Source of the DNA: Alphaproteobacteria bacterium
GTDB taxonomy: Bacteria; Pseudomonadota; Alphaproteobacteria; Rhizobiales; Xanthobacteraceae
NCBI GenBank assembly: GCA_026400395.1
Contig: JAPLPD010000129.1
Location: 1 to 45,217, forward strand
Reading direction: 5' to 3'
Length of the DNA: 45,217 bases
Below, piece by piece: positions 33,522 to 42,510 of this stretch (positions are counted from its first letter, which is position 1; each line of letters begins with the position of its first letter). A program made the translations under genes and the position numbers. A model generated the notes under the pieces. The model searched no databases. It saw only the letters and a program-made list of their open reading frames with translations, and was not told where the DNA came from.

Positions 33522-34496
33522 ATGATGAAAGTCATCACCGGCGTGTTGGCGGGCCTTGTCGGCCTCACCGCGAGCGCGGCCGCGCAGAACTACCCGACCC
33601 GCCCGATCACCATGATCATCCCGTTCGCCGCCGGCGGCCCGACCGACGTGCTCGGCCGCATCGTCGGCCAGCGCATGAGCGAAATCCTCGGCCAGCAGGT
33701 CGTCATCGAGAACGTCGGCGGGGCGGGCGGCATGACCGGCTCCAAGCGCGTCGCCGATGCCCAGCCCGACGGCTACGTGATGGGGATCGGAACGGTGGGC
33801 ACCCACGCCCAGGGCCAGACCCTGTACAAGAAGCCGCTCTACAACTCGCAGACCGACTTCACCCCTGTGGCGCTGCTGGCCCAGGTTCCGATCGTGCTGA
33901 CCGCGCGCAAGGACTTGCCGGTGAAGGACTTCAAGGAGTTCGTCACCTACGCCCAGGCCAACCACTCCAAGATGCAGTACGGCTCGGCCGGCGCGGGCTC
34001 CGCCACCCATCTGGGCTGCGTGCTGCTCAACTACATCATCAAGGCCGACGTCACGCACATCCCGTTCCGCGGCACCGGACCGGCGATGACCGAGTTGCAG
34101 GCCGGCCGCATCGACTACCTGTGCGAAATCTCATCGACCGCCAAGCCGCACATCGACGGCGGCAGCGTCAAGGCGCTGGCGATCTTCCAGAGCAAGCGTT
34201 CGCCGGCGCTGCCCGATCTCGCCACCGCGGAAGAACAAGGCACCAAGGACCTGATCGCCTACACCTGGAACGCGATCTTCCTGCCGAAGGGCACCCCCGC
34301 CGCCATCGTCGAGCGGCTCAACAAGGCCGCGGTCGAGGCGATCAACACGCCGGCGGTGAAGGAGAAACTCGCGGGCCTCGGCGCCGAAGTCGCCACCGGC
34401 AACGAGACGACGCCGGCTTACCTTGGCAAGCTTGTGACCACGGAGACCGAGAAGTGGGCGGTTCCGATCAAGGCGAGCGGCGTGTCGGTGGAGTAG
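33522..34496 (+). CDS. Bug/TctC-family tripartite tricarboxylate-type binding protein
   Basis: A 324-residue periplasmic solute-binding protein. The signal peptide is cut after SAAA (before QNYPTRP). The family signature YPTRPITMIIPFAAGGPTD follows, then IENVGGAGGMTGSKRVADAQPDG and HIPFRGTGPAMTELQAGRID. Such proteins feed TctAB permeases or act as sensors. Known ligands include citrate, aspartate, glutamate and nicotinate-type compounds. No tctA/tctB is present here. The start ATG 33522 has CTGGAGGAAA upstream, a strong ribosome-binding site; a GTG 30 bases earlier is rejected. Divergence from nadX suggests co-regulation. Confidence 0.9.
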   Translation: MMKVITGVLAGLVGLTASAAAQNYPTRPITMIIPFAAGGPTDVLGRIVGQRMSEILGQQVVIENVGGAGGMTGSKRVADAQPDGYVMGIGTVGTHAQGQTLYKKPLYNSQTDFTPVALLAQVPIVLTARKDLPVKDFKEFVTYAQANHSKMQYGSAGAGSATHLGCVLLNYIIKADVTHIPFRGTGPAMTELQAGRIDYLCEISSTAKPHIDGGSVKALAIFQSKRSPALPDLATAEEQGTKDLIAYTWNAIFLPKGTPAAIVERLNKAAVEAINTPAVKEKLAGLGAEVATGNETTPAYLGKLVTTETEKWAVPIKASGVSVE

Positions 34497-34511
34497 GACT
34501 GCGAGGCGTGG

Positions 34512-35819
34512 TTACGCCTTGCCGAACACGCGCTTGAAGATCGTGTCGACGTGCTTGAAGTGATGGCCGAGGTCGAAGTTCACTTCGATCTCGGCGGGCT
34601 TCAGCTTCGCGCGCACAGCGCTGTCGCCCTTCAGCAGCGTCAGGAAATCGCCCTTGCCCTGCCAGACCTGCATGGCGTGCTTCTGCACGAGCTTGTAGGC
34701 ATCCTCGCGCGACACGCCTGCCTTGGTCAGTGCGATCAGCACGCGCTGGGAGTGAACGAGACCGCCGAGCCGGTCGAGGTTCTTCTGCATGTTGCCGGGA
34801 TAGACCACGAGCTTCTCGATCACGCCGGCGAGGCGGTTGAGCGCGAAGTCGAGGGTCACCGTCGAGTCCGGTCCGATCATACGTTCGACCGATGAGTGCG
34901 AAATGTCGCGCTCGTGCCACAGCGCGACGTTCTCCATCGCCGGCACGGCGTAGGAGCGCACCATGCGGGCGAGGCCGGTGATGTTCTCGGTCAGCACCGG
35001 GTTGCGCTTGTGCGGCATTGCCGACGAACCCTTCTGGCCTTCGGAGAAAAACTCCTCGGCTTCGAGCACCTCGGTGCGCTGCAGATGGCGGATTTCGATC
35101 GCCAGCCGTTCCATCGAGGAGGCCACGACGCCCAAGGTCGCAAAGAACATGGCGTGGCGGTCGCGCGGGATGATCTGGGTCGACACCGGCTCGACGGCCA
35201 GTCCCATCGCCTTGGCGACATGCGCCTCCACGCGGGGATCGATCTGCGCGAAGGTGCCTACCGCGCCGGAGATCGCGCAGGTCGCGACCTCCTTGCGAGC
35301 CGCGATCAGCCGTTGTTTTGCCCGCGAGAACTCCGCGTAGGCGACCGCGAGCTTGACGCCGAACGTGGTCGGCTCGGCATGGATGCCATGCGAGCGGCCG
35401 ATGGTCGGCGTTTTCTTGTGCTCGAAGGCGCGCTTCTTCAGCGCGGCAAGCAGCCGGTCCACGTCGGCCACCAGAATGTCGGCCGCGCGGACCAGTTGCA
35501 CATTGAAGCAAGTGTCGAGCACGTCCGACGACGTCATGCCGGAATGCACGAACCGCGCCTCGGGTCCGACGATCTCGGCCAGATGGGTCAGGAAGGCGAT
35601 GACATCGTGCTTGGTCTCGCGCTCGATCTCGTCGATCCGCGCCACGTCAAACGTGGCTTTGCTGCCCTTGTCCCAGATTTTCTTCGCCGCAGACTTCGGC
35701 ACGATGCCCAGTTTGGCCATCGCATCGGCGGCGTGCGCCTCGATCTCGAACCAGATGCGAAAGCGGGTTTCCGGCGACCAGATCGCCGCCATTTCGGGAC
35801 GGGAGTAACGTGGGATCAT
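34512..35819 (-). CDS. purB: Adenylosuccinate lyase
   Basis: A fumarase-superfamily enzyme of 435 residues acting twice in purine synthesis, cleaving SAICAR and adenylosuccinate to release fumarate. The superfamily signature GSSAMPHKRNPVL is present, with the catalytic Ser loop. HSGMTSSDVLDTC and GRSHGIHAEPTTFG carry the other active-site residues. The start ATG 35817-35819 directly abuts the stop codon of the upstream gene with no spacer. It is separated by 15 bases from the convergent binding-protein gene. Confidence 0.96.
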   Translation of the reverse strand: MIPRYSRPEMAAIWSPETRFRIWFEIEAHAADAMAKLGIVPKSAAKKIWDKGSKATFDVARIDEIERETKHDVIAFLTHLAEIVGPEARFVHSGMTSSDVLDTCFNVQLVRAADILVADVDRLLAALKKRAFEHKKTPTIGRSHGIHAEPTTFGVKLAVAYAEFSRAKQRLIAARKEVATCAISGAVGTFAQIDPRVEAHVAKAMGLAVEPVSTQIIPRDRHAMFFATLGVVASSMERLAIEIRHLQRTEVLEAEEFFSEGQKGSSAMPHKRNPVLTENITGLARMVRSYAVPAMENVALWHERDISHSSVERMIGPDSTVTLDFALNRLAGVIEKLVVYPGNMQKNLDRLGGLVHSQRVLIALTKAGVSREDAYKLVQKHAMQVWQGKGDFLTLLKGDSAVRAKLKPAEIEVNFDLGHHFKHVDTIFKRVFGKA

Positions 35820-36767
35820 CTAGGCCGCCAGTCTTGCGCGATCGTGCGGTTGACCGAGGCCGGTCGGGTTCACTTTGGGGATCGAGTAATAGTTGATGAC
35901 GTAGTAGCGCGGCGTCACGGTGCCGGCGACGCCGGGCACCTGGTAGAGCTCGCGCATGTAGTTCGACAGGTTCGGATAATCGGCGACGCGCTGACGGTTG
36001 CACTTGAAAATCGAGAAATAGGCGACGTCGAAGCGCACCAGCGTCGGGAACAGCCGCCAGTCGGCTTCGGTGATCTGGTTGCCAACGAGATAGCGCTGCC
36101 GCGACAGCCGCTCCTCCAGCCAGTCGAGCGTGGAAAACAGACCGTCGTAAGCCTCCTCGTAGGCGGCCTGCGACTTGGCGAAGCCCGCGCGATACACGCC
36201 GTTGTTGATGTTGTGATAGGTGCGCTCGTTCATCGCGTCGATCTCGGCGCGGAGCGCGACCGGGTAATAATCGGTCCGGTCGCCGGTGATGGCGTTGAAC
36301 TCGGTGTTGAGCATCCGGATGATCTCGGACGACTCGTTGTTGACGATCTTTTTGGTCTTCTTGTCCCATAGCGTCGGCACCGTGACCTTACCGGTGTAGG
36401 TCGGGTTGCTGGCCACATAGGCCTCGTGGAGATATTTGAATCCGTTGACCGTGTCGGGGATGCAGTCCGGATAGCGCGGGTCGTCGCCGAAGGTCCAACC
36501 CTCTTGCTTCAGGCCGGGGATCGAGTAGGCGACGGTGATGAGGCCGTCGAGTTTCTTCAGAGCGCGGTAGATCAGGGTGCGGTGCGCCCAAGGACAGCCG
36601 TGCGCCACGTAGAGATGGTAGCGGCCGGGTTCGGCCTTGAAGCCCGACGAGCCGTCGGCGGTGATGCGTCCGCGGAACACGCTGTCGGCGCGTTTGAACT
36701 GGCCGGTCTCGCCAGTTTCCTGCGGCAACTCGCCGTCCGACCACTTGCCGTCGATCAACACGCCCAT
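35820..36767 (-). CDS. Glutathionyl-hydroquinone reductase (Xi-class GST, YqjG/ECM4)
   Basis: A 315-residue Xi-class glutathione transferase that reduces glutathionyl-hydroquinones. The catalytic Cys is in AHGCPWAHRTLIYRALKKL, the thioredoxin-like domain continues to VPTLWDKKTKKIVNNESSEIIRML, and the helical domain contains FAKSQAAYEEAYDGLFSTLDWLE and the conserved ITEADWRLFPTLVRFD. The C-terminal YYVINYYSIPKVNPTGLGQP is diagnostic. The stop TAG abuts the purB start, suggesting translational coupling to a purine gene, an arrangement without an obvious biochemical link. Confidence 0.93.
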   Translation of the reverse strand: MGVLIDGKWSDGELPQETGETGQFKRADSVFRGRITADGSSGFKAEPGRYHLYVAHGCPWAHRTLIYRALKKLDGLITVAYSIPGLKQEGWTFGDDPRYPDCIPDTVNGFKYLHEAYVASNPTYTGKVTVPTLWDKKTKKIVNNESSEIIRMLNTEFNAITGDRTDYYPVALRAEIDAMNERTYHNINNGVYRAGFAKSQAAYEEAYDGLFSTLDWLEERLSRQRYLVGNQITEADWRLFPTLVRFDVAYFSIFKCNRQRVADYPNLSNYMRELYQVPGVAGTVTPRYYVINYYSIPKVNPTGLGQPHDRARLAA

Positions 36768-36831
36768 GAGCGACTCCAGAACTTGTCCCCGCGCGCCGCG
36801 GTTGCCCTATACATACCGAATTTAATCGCGA

Positions 36832-37515
36832 TCACGCCGCTTCGCCACGGGCGAGAGCGGCTGCGCTCCGGATCGCATCGATGTTGGCGCGATAAGCGCC
36901 AGGTCCGCCCTTGAACACCGCGGAGCCCGCGACCAGCGCGTTGGCCCCAGCCCGGGTGACCCGTTCGGTGTTCTCCGGCGTGACGCCGCCATCGATCTCG
37001 ATGTCGATCGGCCGGCCGCCGACCAGCGCGGCCACCCGGCGAATTTTCTCCTCGGCGGCCGGAATGAATTTCTGGCCACCCCAGCCCGGGTTGACCGACA
37101 TGACGAGCACCAGATCGACCATGTCGATGACATGCTCGATCGACTCGACGGGGGTGCCCGGGTTCATCGTCACGCCCGCCTTCTTGCCGAGCGCGCGGAT
37201 GATCTGCAGCGAGCGGTGCAGATGCGGACCGGCCTCCACGTGAACGGTGATGATATCGGCGCCGGCCTTGGCGAACGCCTCCAGGTGCGGCTCGACGGGC
37301 GAGATCATCAGATGCACGTCGAGTGTCTTCTGCGTGACCGGGCGGATCGCTTTCACTACGTCTGGCCCGAAGGTGATGACCGGCACGAAATGGCCGTCCA
37401 TCACGTCGAGGTGGATCCAGTCGGCGCCGGCGGCTTCGACCGCGCGCACCTCTTCGGCAAGCCGGGAAAAGTCGGACGCAAGGATCGAGGGTGCGATGCG
37501 GAGCGGGCGGGGCAT
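36832..37515 (-). CDS. rpe: Ribulose-phosphate 3-epimerase
   Basis: A TIM-barrel epimerase of 227 residues interconverting ribulose 5-phosphate and xylulose 5-phosphate in the pentose phosphate and Calvin cycles. It shows [12 protein letters not shown], the metal/catalytic [25 protein letters not shown], the loop [12 protein letters not shown] and the phosphate-binding DGGVTPEN...[11 protein letters not shown]. The start ATG 37513-37515 ([10 protein letters not shown]) matches the family; a longer frame adds 19 residues with no support. The gene lies 64 bases upstream of the glutathionyl-hydroquinone reductase gene. Confidence 0.96.
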   Translation of the reverse strand: MPRPLRIAPSILASDFSRLAEEVRAVEAAGADWIHLDVMDGHFVPVITFGPDVVKAIRPVTQKTLDVHLMISPVEPHLEAFAKAGADIITVHVEAGPHLHRSLQIIRALGKKAGVTMNPGTPVESIEHVIDMVDLVLVMSVNPGWGGQKFIPAAEEKIRRVAALVGGRPIDIEIDGGVTPENTERVTRAGANALVAGSAVFKGGPGAYRANIDAIRSAAALARGEAA

Positions 37516-37574
37516 GTTGCTTCCCTGGTTGCCTGTCGGGGTAACACGAGCGGGAAGGGTGGGCAACGCCAACT

Positions 37575-38543
37575 CTAAGCGCCGGTGGAAAGCCTGCGCG
37601 CCAGCGGTTTGACGATCAGCGGCAGCGCGTAGATCGGGATTTGAATGAGCGCCACGTAGAGCCAGACCAGTTCAGGCACGGAGCCTGCGGCTGCGGCCAA
37701 CATCAGTCCGGTGTTGCGGGAGCTTGCCGCGTGTGCGAGCGGCAATGCGTTATGGCTTCCGGAGCCGGAAAACAGGAGCGCGGTCACCCCGGCCATTCCG
37801 AATGTCACCGCGGTACCGAGTGCCAATAGTCCAAGCACGAAGAGCGGGCGCGCAATGGTGTTAGCGGCAATGTCGCCCATCAGTGCCACAGCGAACAGGA
37901 ACAGCACGACCACGTTCAGACCGTCGATGCGTTCGGCCTGACGATCGATCCACGGCTTCCCGGCGTACGCCCGAACGGCCAGGCCAACACAGGCCGCTCC
38001 TGCCAGCATCAGCACAAGGCGGACGCCAAGCGCCATTGGAGAGAACGTGACGGCCGGACCGACAAAGATCGCGACAAGTGCCGGAGCCAGAAACGGCGTT
38101 GCCGCGATGCAGGTCAGCAGCAGTGCCAGCGTCACGGCGGCGTTGAGCCCCATCAGCGCGGCGAGAGCGGGGGAGGCGAAGATCGGCGGCGCCACCACGT
38201 TGAGCATCAGCGCCAGCAGCAATCCCGTCGAGCGGTCGTACAGATCGAACCAGGTCAGGCCCACGCCGACCAGCACCGGTACGATCAGCATGGTCCATAT
38301 GGCGGCGACCAGGAGCAGCCGCGGTTTGTGGAATTGCGCACGCAACGCGCCCGGATCGACACGCAGGAAGGCGAGGCAGAGCAGCAGAAACACCGTCTCG
38401 GGAAAGATCGGCCGGATCAGCGCACCGAGCGGCGGCAGCGCGATCCCGAGCAGGATCGAAATGGCGACGGCATTGGTGCCGTGTCGTCCAAGCCAAGCGA
38501 GCCCGGCCGCGGGCCGATCGAGAAATCCCCATCCATTTGCCAT
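37575..38543 (-). CDS. BASS-like (bile acid:sodium symporter fold) membrane transporter
   Basis: A 322-residue polytopic inner-membrane protein with about nine to ten hydrophobic segments from residue 22 to 312. The pattern of two inverted halves, with [20 protein letters not shown] in the first and [20 protein letters not shown] in the second, resembles the crossover motifs of BASS-family sodium-coupled carriers. The substrate is unknown; bile-acid-like anions, pantoate or other organic acids are transported by relatives. It reads leftward ahead of rpe and is divergent from the flavoprotein gene. Confidence 0.7.
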   Translation of the reverse strand: MANGWGFLDRPAAGLAWLGRHGTNAVAISILLGIALPPLGALIRPIFPETVFLLLCLAFLRVDPGALRAQFHKPRLLLVAAIWTMLIVPVLVGVGLTWFDLYDRSTGLLLALMLNVVAPPIFASPALAALMGLNAAVTLALLLTCIAATPFLAPALVAIFVGPAVTFSPMALGVRLVLMLAGAACVGLAVRAYAGKPWIDRQAERIDGLNVVVLFLFAVALMGDIAANTIARPLFVLGLLALGTAVTFGMAGVTALLFSGSGSHNALPLAHAASSRNTGLMLAAAAGSVPELVWLYVALIQIPIYALPLIVKPLARRLSTGA

Positions 38544-38644
38544 CAGCGGTGCGCCATCCGGGTTTGCGGCATAACAGTCACGCTGGCGGCAGTCGATAGT
38601 GTCGCCTACATAGAAATGCGAACCTCATTGCAAGGAAACGTCTC

Positions 38645-39892
38645 ATGGCTCGTACCGATGCGATCGTTCTGGGCGCCGGCATCGTCGGCGTTTCGGCGGC
38701 GCTGCATCTCGCCAAGCGCGGGCTCGCGGTTGCGCTGGTGGATCGCCGCCCCCCGGGAGAGGAAACGTCCTACGGCAATGCCGGTATCATCGAAGGCAAT
38801 ACGTTGTTTCCGCATGCGTTCCCGTCGGGGTTTGGTGCGCTGATCCGGATAGCGCTCAAGCAGGCGCCGGAGGCCAATTATCATCTGTCGTTTCTGCCGA
38901 AGGTCGCTTCGTGGCTCATGGCCTATCGGCACAACACGCGAGCCGAAGGCAGCCTTGCGTTTGCCGAGGCGATGCGGCCGTTGTTTTCGCGCGCGGTGAG
39001 CGAGCACGAAGCGTTGATGGCGGAGTCCGGCGCCGCGCGCTATCTGCGCAAGGACGGCTGGATCAAGCTCTATCGCTCCGACGAGGCGTTCGCGGCGTCC
39101 GCGCGCGAGCGCGAACTGGCTGAGACACTCGGCCTCCAGCAGCGCGCTTTGAACGTGGACGAAACGCGGGCGCTGGAGCCATCGCTTAATCCGGTGTTTC
39201 GCCACGGTGTGCACTGGCCTGAAGCGGCCAGCGTCTCCAATCCCCTCGCGGTGACCAAAGCCTACGTGGCGCGCTTTACTTCGCTGGGTGGTGTCGTGCT
39301 CAACGGCGATGCGGGGAAACTGCACCGCGCGGATGGGCATTGGCGCGTCGAAACCAATGAGGGCCCGGTCGATGCCAACGACGTCGTGGTGGCGCTTGGC
39401 CCGTGGGCGCCGGATCTGCTCGCCCGCTTCGGTATCGATCTGCCGATCATGTTCAAGCGCGGTTATCACCGGCATTTTCGGCCGGCGGGCAACGCTGGCC
39501 TGACCCGGCCGATCGTCGATACCGCCAACGGCTATTGTCTGGCTCCGATGGAGCAGGGCATCCGGCTCACCACCGGTGCGGAATTCGCCGATCGCGACGC
39601 GCCGCCCACGCCCGAACAATTCGGCCGGCTGATGCCCGCGGCGCGCGCGCTGATGCCGCTCGGCGATGCGGTCGAAACGCAGCCGTGGATGGGATCGCGG
39701 CCATGCTTTCCCGATTCAATGCCGGTGATCGGACGCGCGCCGGGGCAGCCGGGTCTGTGGCTCGACTACGGCCATGCGCATTGGGGGCTGACGCTCGGAC
39801 CGGTCAGCGGCCGGCTTATCGCGGATATGGTGACCGGGACGACGCCGGTTTGCGATCCCAAGCCCTACGCAGCGGAACGCTTCAAGGCTTAA
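38645..39892 (+). CDS. FAD-dependent D-amino-acid dehydrogenase-like oxidoreductase
   Basis: A 415-residue DAO/DadA-superfamily flavoenzyme. The dinucleotide motif GAGIVGVSAALHLAKRG is at the start and ETSYGNAGIIEG is the loop over the flavin seen in DadA. The middle strand DVVVALGPWAPDLL and the C-terminal motif QPWMGSRPCFPDSMPVIGRAPGQPGLWLDYGHAHWGLTLGP close the FAD domain. It probably oxidises a D-amino acid or N-methyl amino acid and passes electrons to quinone; the substrate is inferred. The start has AAGGAAA upstream. Its TAA overlaps the stop of the convergent peptidase in a shared TTAA. Confidence 0.88.
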   Translation: MARTDAIVLGAGIVGVSAALHLAKRGLAVALVDRRPPGEETSYGNAGIIEGNTLFPHAFPSGFGALIRIALKQAPEANYHLSFLPKVASWLMAYRHNTRAEGSLAFAEAMRPLFSRAVSEHEALMAESGAARYLRKDGWIKLYRSDEAFAASARERELAETLGLQQRALNVDETRALEPSLNPVFRHGVHWPEAASVSNPLAVTKAYVARFTSLGGVVLNGDAGKLHRADGHWRVETNEGPVDANDVVVALGPWAPDLLARFGIDLPIMFKRGYHRHFRPAGNAGLTRPIVDTANGYCLAPMEQGIRLTTGAEFADRDAPPTPEQFGRLMPAARALMPLGDAVETQPWMGSRPCFPDSMPVIGRAPGQPGLWLDYGHAHWGLTLGPVSGRLIADMVTGTTPVCDPKPYAAERFKA

Positions 39893-40881
39893 CCGCCGAA
39901 CTTGTCGCGCCAACTCGGCAGTGCGCCGGCAAACGGCAATGCCCGCGCCTCGTACACGCCACGGGCAATGGCGCGGGCGACCACGTCGGCGGCGAGCGAG
40001 CCCAACTCGGCCAGCGCGATGACCGGATCGGCGAGGGGGGTCGCGCCGGTTGCTGCTGCGAACACCAGGTCGCCGTCGAGCGGAGTGTGGACCGGCCGCA
40101 GCGCTCTCGCCATGCCGTCTTGCGCCATCATCGCGAGCCGCCGCGTTTGGGCCTTGGTCAGGGCCGCGTCGGTTGCGACCACCACCAGCGTTGTGTTCTC
40201 GCCGGCCTGACCTTTGGCGCGGAAGGCGAGCGCCTCCGGCGGTACGGAGGCGGGGAAACCGCGCCCGCCGAATTCGCCGCCGCGCTCAAATGGCGCGGCC
40301 CAGAAATGCGGCCCGCCGCCAATGACCGCAGATCCCACGGCATTGACCACGGCCAACGCGCCGACGGTGACGCCGCTGCGTGTCTGCGCCGATGCGGAGC
40401 CAAGCCCGCCTTTGAGATCGGCGGTGGTGACGCCGCACCCAGCGCCGGTGCTTCCCAGATTGAAGTCGGACGTTGCGCTGGCCGTTGCGGCGTAGCCGAG
40501 TTCTCGATACGGCGGATAGAGGCCCCAATCCTTGTCGCCGCCGTTCAGCAGGTCGAACATCACCGCCGCCGGCACGATCGGCACCAGCGCCGTGCGCACG
40601 GCGTAGCCGCGCCCATGCGCGCGCAGCCAAGCCTGGGTGCCGGATGCGGCATCGAGGCCGAATGCCGAGCCGCCGGAGAGCGTGATGGCGTCGATGCGCT
40701 CGACCGTCATGGCTGGATCGAGCAACGCGCTCTCCCGTGTGCCGGGCCCACCGCCGCGCACGTCCACCGCCGCGACCGCCGGCTCGTCGAACAGCACGAC
40801 GGTTGCACCCGAGCCTAGCTGGCGGTCGTCGGCATGGCCGACGCGGACGCCTGCGACATCGGTGATGAGGTTTCTCGCCAA
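39889..40881 (-). CDS. P1-family (S58, DmpA/NylC-type) peptidase
   Basis: A 330-residue self-processing N-terminal-nucleophile hydrolase. The N-terminal domain has ITDVAGVRVGHADD and LSGGSAFGLDAASG. The central TTADLKGGLGSAS is diagnostic. The cleavage site is N229-T230 in GENTTLVVVATDAALTK, freeing Thr as nucleophile, as in the nylon-oligomer hydrolase NylC and the aminopeptidase DmpA. Substrates may be beta-peptides or omega-amino acid oligomers; the true one is unknown. It reads leftward and is divergent from ccdA. Confidence 0.9.
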   Translation of the reverse strand: MARNLITDVAGVRVGHADDRQLGSGATVVLFDEPAVAAVDVRGGGPGTRESALLDPAMTVERIDAITLSGGSAFGLDAASGTQAWLRAHGRGYAVRTALVPIVPAAVMFDLLNGGDKDWGLYPPYRELGYAATASATSDFNLGSTGAGCGVTTADLKGGLGSASAQTRSGVTVGALAVVNAVGSAVIGGGPHFWAAPFERGGEFGGRGFPASVPPEALAFRAKGQAGENTTLVVVATDAALTKAQTRRLAMMAQDGMARALRPVHTPLDGDLVFAAATGATPLADPVIALAELGSLAADVVARAIARGVYEARALPFAGALPSWRDKFGG

Positions 40882-40896
40882 AATTCAAAGACTCCA

Positions 40897-40953
40897 ACGG
40901 GCGTGAACCATACCAGATCAAGCGCCGATCACATCAGCGCCAGCCACGCCCGT
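40897..40953. promoter_or_regulatory. Long-spaced 9-bp inverted repeat between divergent peptidase and ccdA
   Basis: ACGGGCGTG (40897-40905) and CACGCCCGT (40945-40953) are perfect complements separated by 39 bases in the 113-base divergent spacer. This could be a paired operator for both genes or an accident of GC-rich sequence. Confidence 0.25.
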
Positions 40954-40994
40954 TCCGCTTGCGCCCGTCCGCCGGTCCATGCATCTAGGGCACG

Positions 40995-41729
40995 ATGACA
41001 CCCGACGTGACCCTTCTCGCCGCGCTGCTTGCCGGGCTGGTTAGCTTCCTCAGCCCATGCGTGCTGCCGCTGGTGCCGCCGTATCTCGTCTACCTTGCCG
41101 GCACCTCGCTGGAGCGGCTTGCCGATGGGGAGGCCGTGTCCCAGACCCGTCGCGAGACGGTGCTGGCGGCATTGCTGTTCGTTTGCGGTTTCTCAACGGT
41201 GTTCGTCGCGCTGGGAGCAAGCGCCAGCGTCTTTGGCGCGCTGATCCGAGTCTATTCGGCCGAACTTTCCATCGTTGCTGGCATCGCCATTATCCTCATG
41301 GGGCTGCACTTTCTGGGCGTGCTACGGATCAACGTGCTGCTGCGTGAAAAGCGGCTGGAAATGGCCAAGCCTGTCGGGCTGTGGGGCGCCTACGCGATGG
41401 GGTTGGCTTTCGCGTTCGGCTGGACACCCTGTATCGGTCCGATCCTCGCCGCGATCCTTGCGGTTGCCGCCTCCGAGCAAACGGTGGCAAAGGGCGCGGG
41501 ACTGCTCGCGGTCTATTCGATGGGCCTTGGCATTCCGTTTCTGCTGGCGGCGTTTGCGGTCGAGCCGTTCGCCGAGTTCCTGTCGCGTTTCCGCCGCCAT
41601 CTTGCCCAGGTCGAGCGCGTCATGGGCGGGCTGCTGGTGTTGACTGGCATCGCTTTTCTGACCGGCTTCGTGTCGCGGGCAAGCTTCTGGCTGCTTGAAG
41701 CATTTCCGGCGCTCGGCAGCATCGGTTAA
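40995..41729 (+). CDS. ccdA: Cytochrome c biogenesis protein CcdA
   Basis: A six-helix inner-membrane thiol-disulphide transporter of 244 residues that passes reducing power to periplasmic thioredoxin-like proteins for cytochrome c maturation. The paired reactive cysteines are C22 in SPCVLPLVPPY and that in GWTPCIGPIL, on the two pseudo-symmetric halves. The ATG at 40995 is a GC-flanked start without a strong ribosome-binding site. It is followed by a small two-helix membrane protein 39 bases later. Confidence 0.93.
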   Translation: MTPDVTLLAALLAGLVSFLSPCVLPLVPPYLVYLAGTSLERLADGEAVSQTRRETVLAALLFVCGFSTVFVALGASASVFGALIRVYSAELSIVAGIAIILMGLHFLGVLRINVLLREKRLEMAKPVGLWGAYAMGLAFAFGWTPCIGPILAAILAVAASEQTVAKGAGLLAVYSMGLGIPFLLAAFAVEPFAEFLSRFRRHLAQVERVMGGLLVLTGIAFLTGFVSRASFWLLEAFPALGSIG

Positions 41730-41768
41730 ACCGCATCCTGATCTGCCGGCGCGATTCGGATTGCTGCG

Positions 41769-42365
41769 ATGGTTCCACTCTGGGAAATCCTGTGGGTGCT
41801 GGCGGCGCTGGTGACCGGCATCGTCATGTTTGGCGCGTGGACGGGGCCGCACCGCGTCATTTCGAACCTGTCGCGGTGGGCGATTTGGATGCGCATCCGC
41901 CCAGTTCCGGCGTGGCTGAGCGCCCGATCCGCCGACCGCTGGGCGTTTCGCGGCGGTCTTCTGTTGTTGGTGTTGCTGCTCGCAATCGCTTGGTTCGTTC
42001 CGTCGCTGTCGCCGCCGGAGACGCCGGCGGCTGTGCCTGATAGCAGCGCGGCTCCTACCAAGCCCGCGGATCGCCCCACGCGTCCGGACCGGCATATCGA
42101 TGTCGATCTGCAGAATGCCATCCGGGTGCATGTCCCGAAAGCCAAGCGGGTTAGGATCGTGGTGTTGAAAGACGATCCGGAGGCCGATCAGTTCGCCTGG
42201 GAGATCGATGCGTTCCTCCGGGCCGAGGGGTACACGGTCGTCTCGCCGAGGCTATTTTTTGCGATGACCGAAGGGGCAATGACGCCGGTCGGCACGGCCA
42301 TTTACCCAGAGGAAAAAGACCTGAACATCGTCAATATCCGCATAGGTTTGAACGACCGACCTTAG
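41769..42365 (+). CDS. Hypothetical two-helix membrane protein
   Basis: A 198-residue protein that I do not recognise. There are two hydrophobic segments (about 6-25, WEILWVLAALVTGIVMFGAW; and 62-78, GLLLLVLLLAIAWFVPS). A Pro/Ala/Thr-rich linker (about 82-110) leads to a soluble C-terminal domain starting IDVDLQNAIRVHVPKAKRVR, with alternating strands such as RIVVLKDDPEADQFAWEIDAF and VNIRIGLNDRP. It resembles a nucleotide- or toprim-like small alpha/beta unit, but no motif settles that. It follows ccdA in the same direction and may be in its operon. A promoter for the next genes begins right after it. Confidence 0.7.
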   Translation: MVPLWEILWVLAALVTGIVMFGAWTGPHRVISNLSRWAIWMRIRPVPAWLSARSADRWAFRGGLLLLVLLLAIAWFVPSLSPPETPAAVPDSSAAPTKPADRPTRPDRHIDVDLQNAIRVHVPKAKRVRIVVLKDDPEADQFAWEIDAFLRAEGYTVVSPRLFFAMTEGAMTPVGTAIYPEEKDLNIVNIRIGLNDRP

Positions 42366-42383
42366 CGCGCATTCTTTCCGCTC

Positions 42384-42414
42384 TTGACCAATTGTTCATG
42401 TTTTGTTCTATAAA
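42384..42414 (+). promoter_or_regulatory. Promoter with an alphaproteobacterial LexA (SOS) box
   Basis: TTGACC (42384-42389) and TATAAA (42409-42414) are 19 bases apart. Between them, and ending directly against the -10, is GTTC-ATGTTTT-GTTC at 42394-42408, the GTTC-N7-GTTC LexA site known from alphaproteobacteria such as Rhodobacter recA. A repressor here would block polymerase. The eight fixed bases alone would be met about once by chance in a window this size, so the position is what makes it convincing. The target genes are the leader and Cys-rich frames just downstream. Confidence 0.65.
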
Positions 42415-42447
42415 CTCCCTTCGAGATTCGAGAGCGGGAGTTCGAAC

Positions 42448-42510
42448 ATGCGAGCTTATCTTGTGGTCTGGGCGGCCAGACGAAAGCTGATCTGGGCGAG
42501 GCGGCCATGA
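42448..42510 (+). CDS. 20-residue leader peptide ahead of the Cys-rich protein
   Basis: ATG 42448 opens MRAYLVVWAARRKLIWARRP, ending in TGA at 42508-42510, which overlaps the next ATG (ATGA at 42507). The peptide is basic and Trp-rich. An AGAGCGGGAG stretch lies 8-17 bases upstream. Stop-start coupling to the following gene and the promoter immediately upstream suggest it is a real translated leader. It could be regulatory, or a small membrane-active peptide. Nothing like it is known to me. Confidence 0.45.
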   Translation: MRAYLVVWAARRKLIWARRP

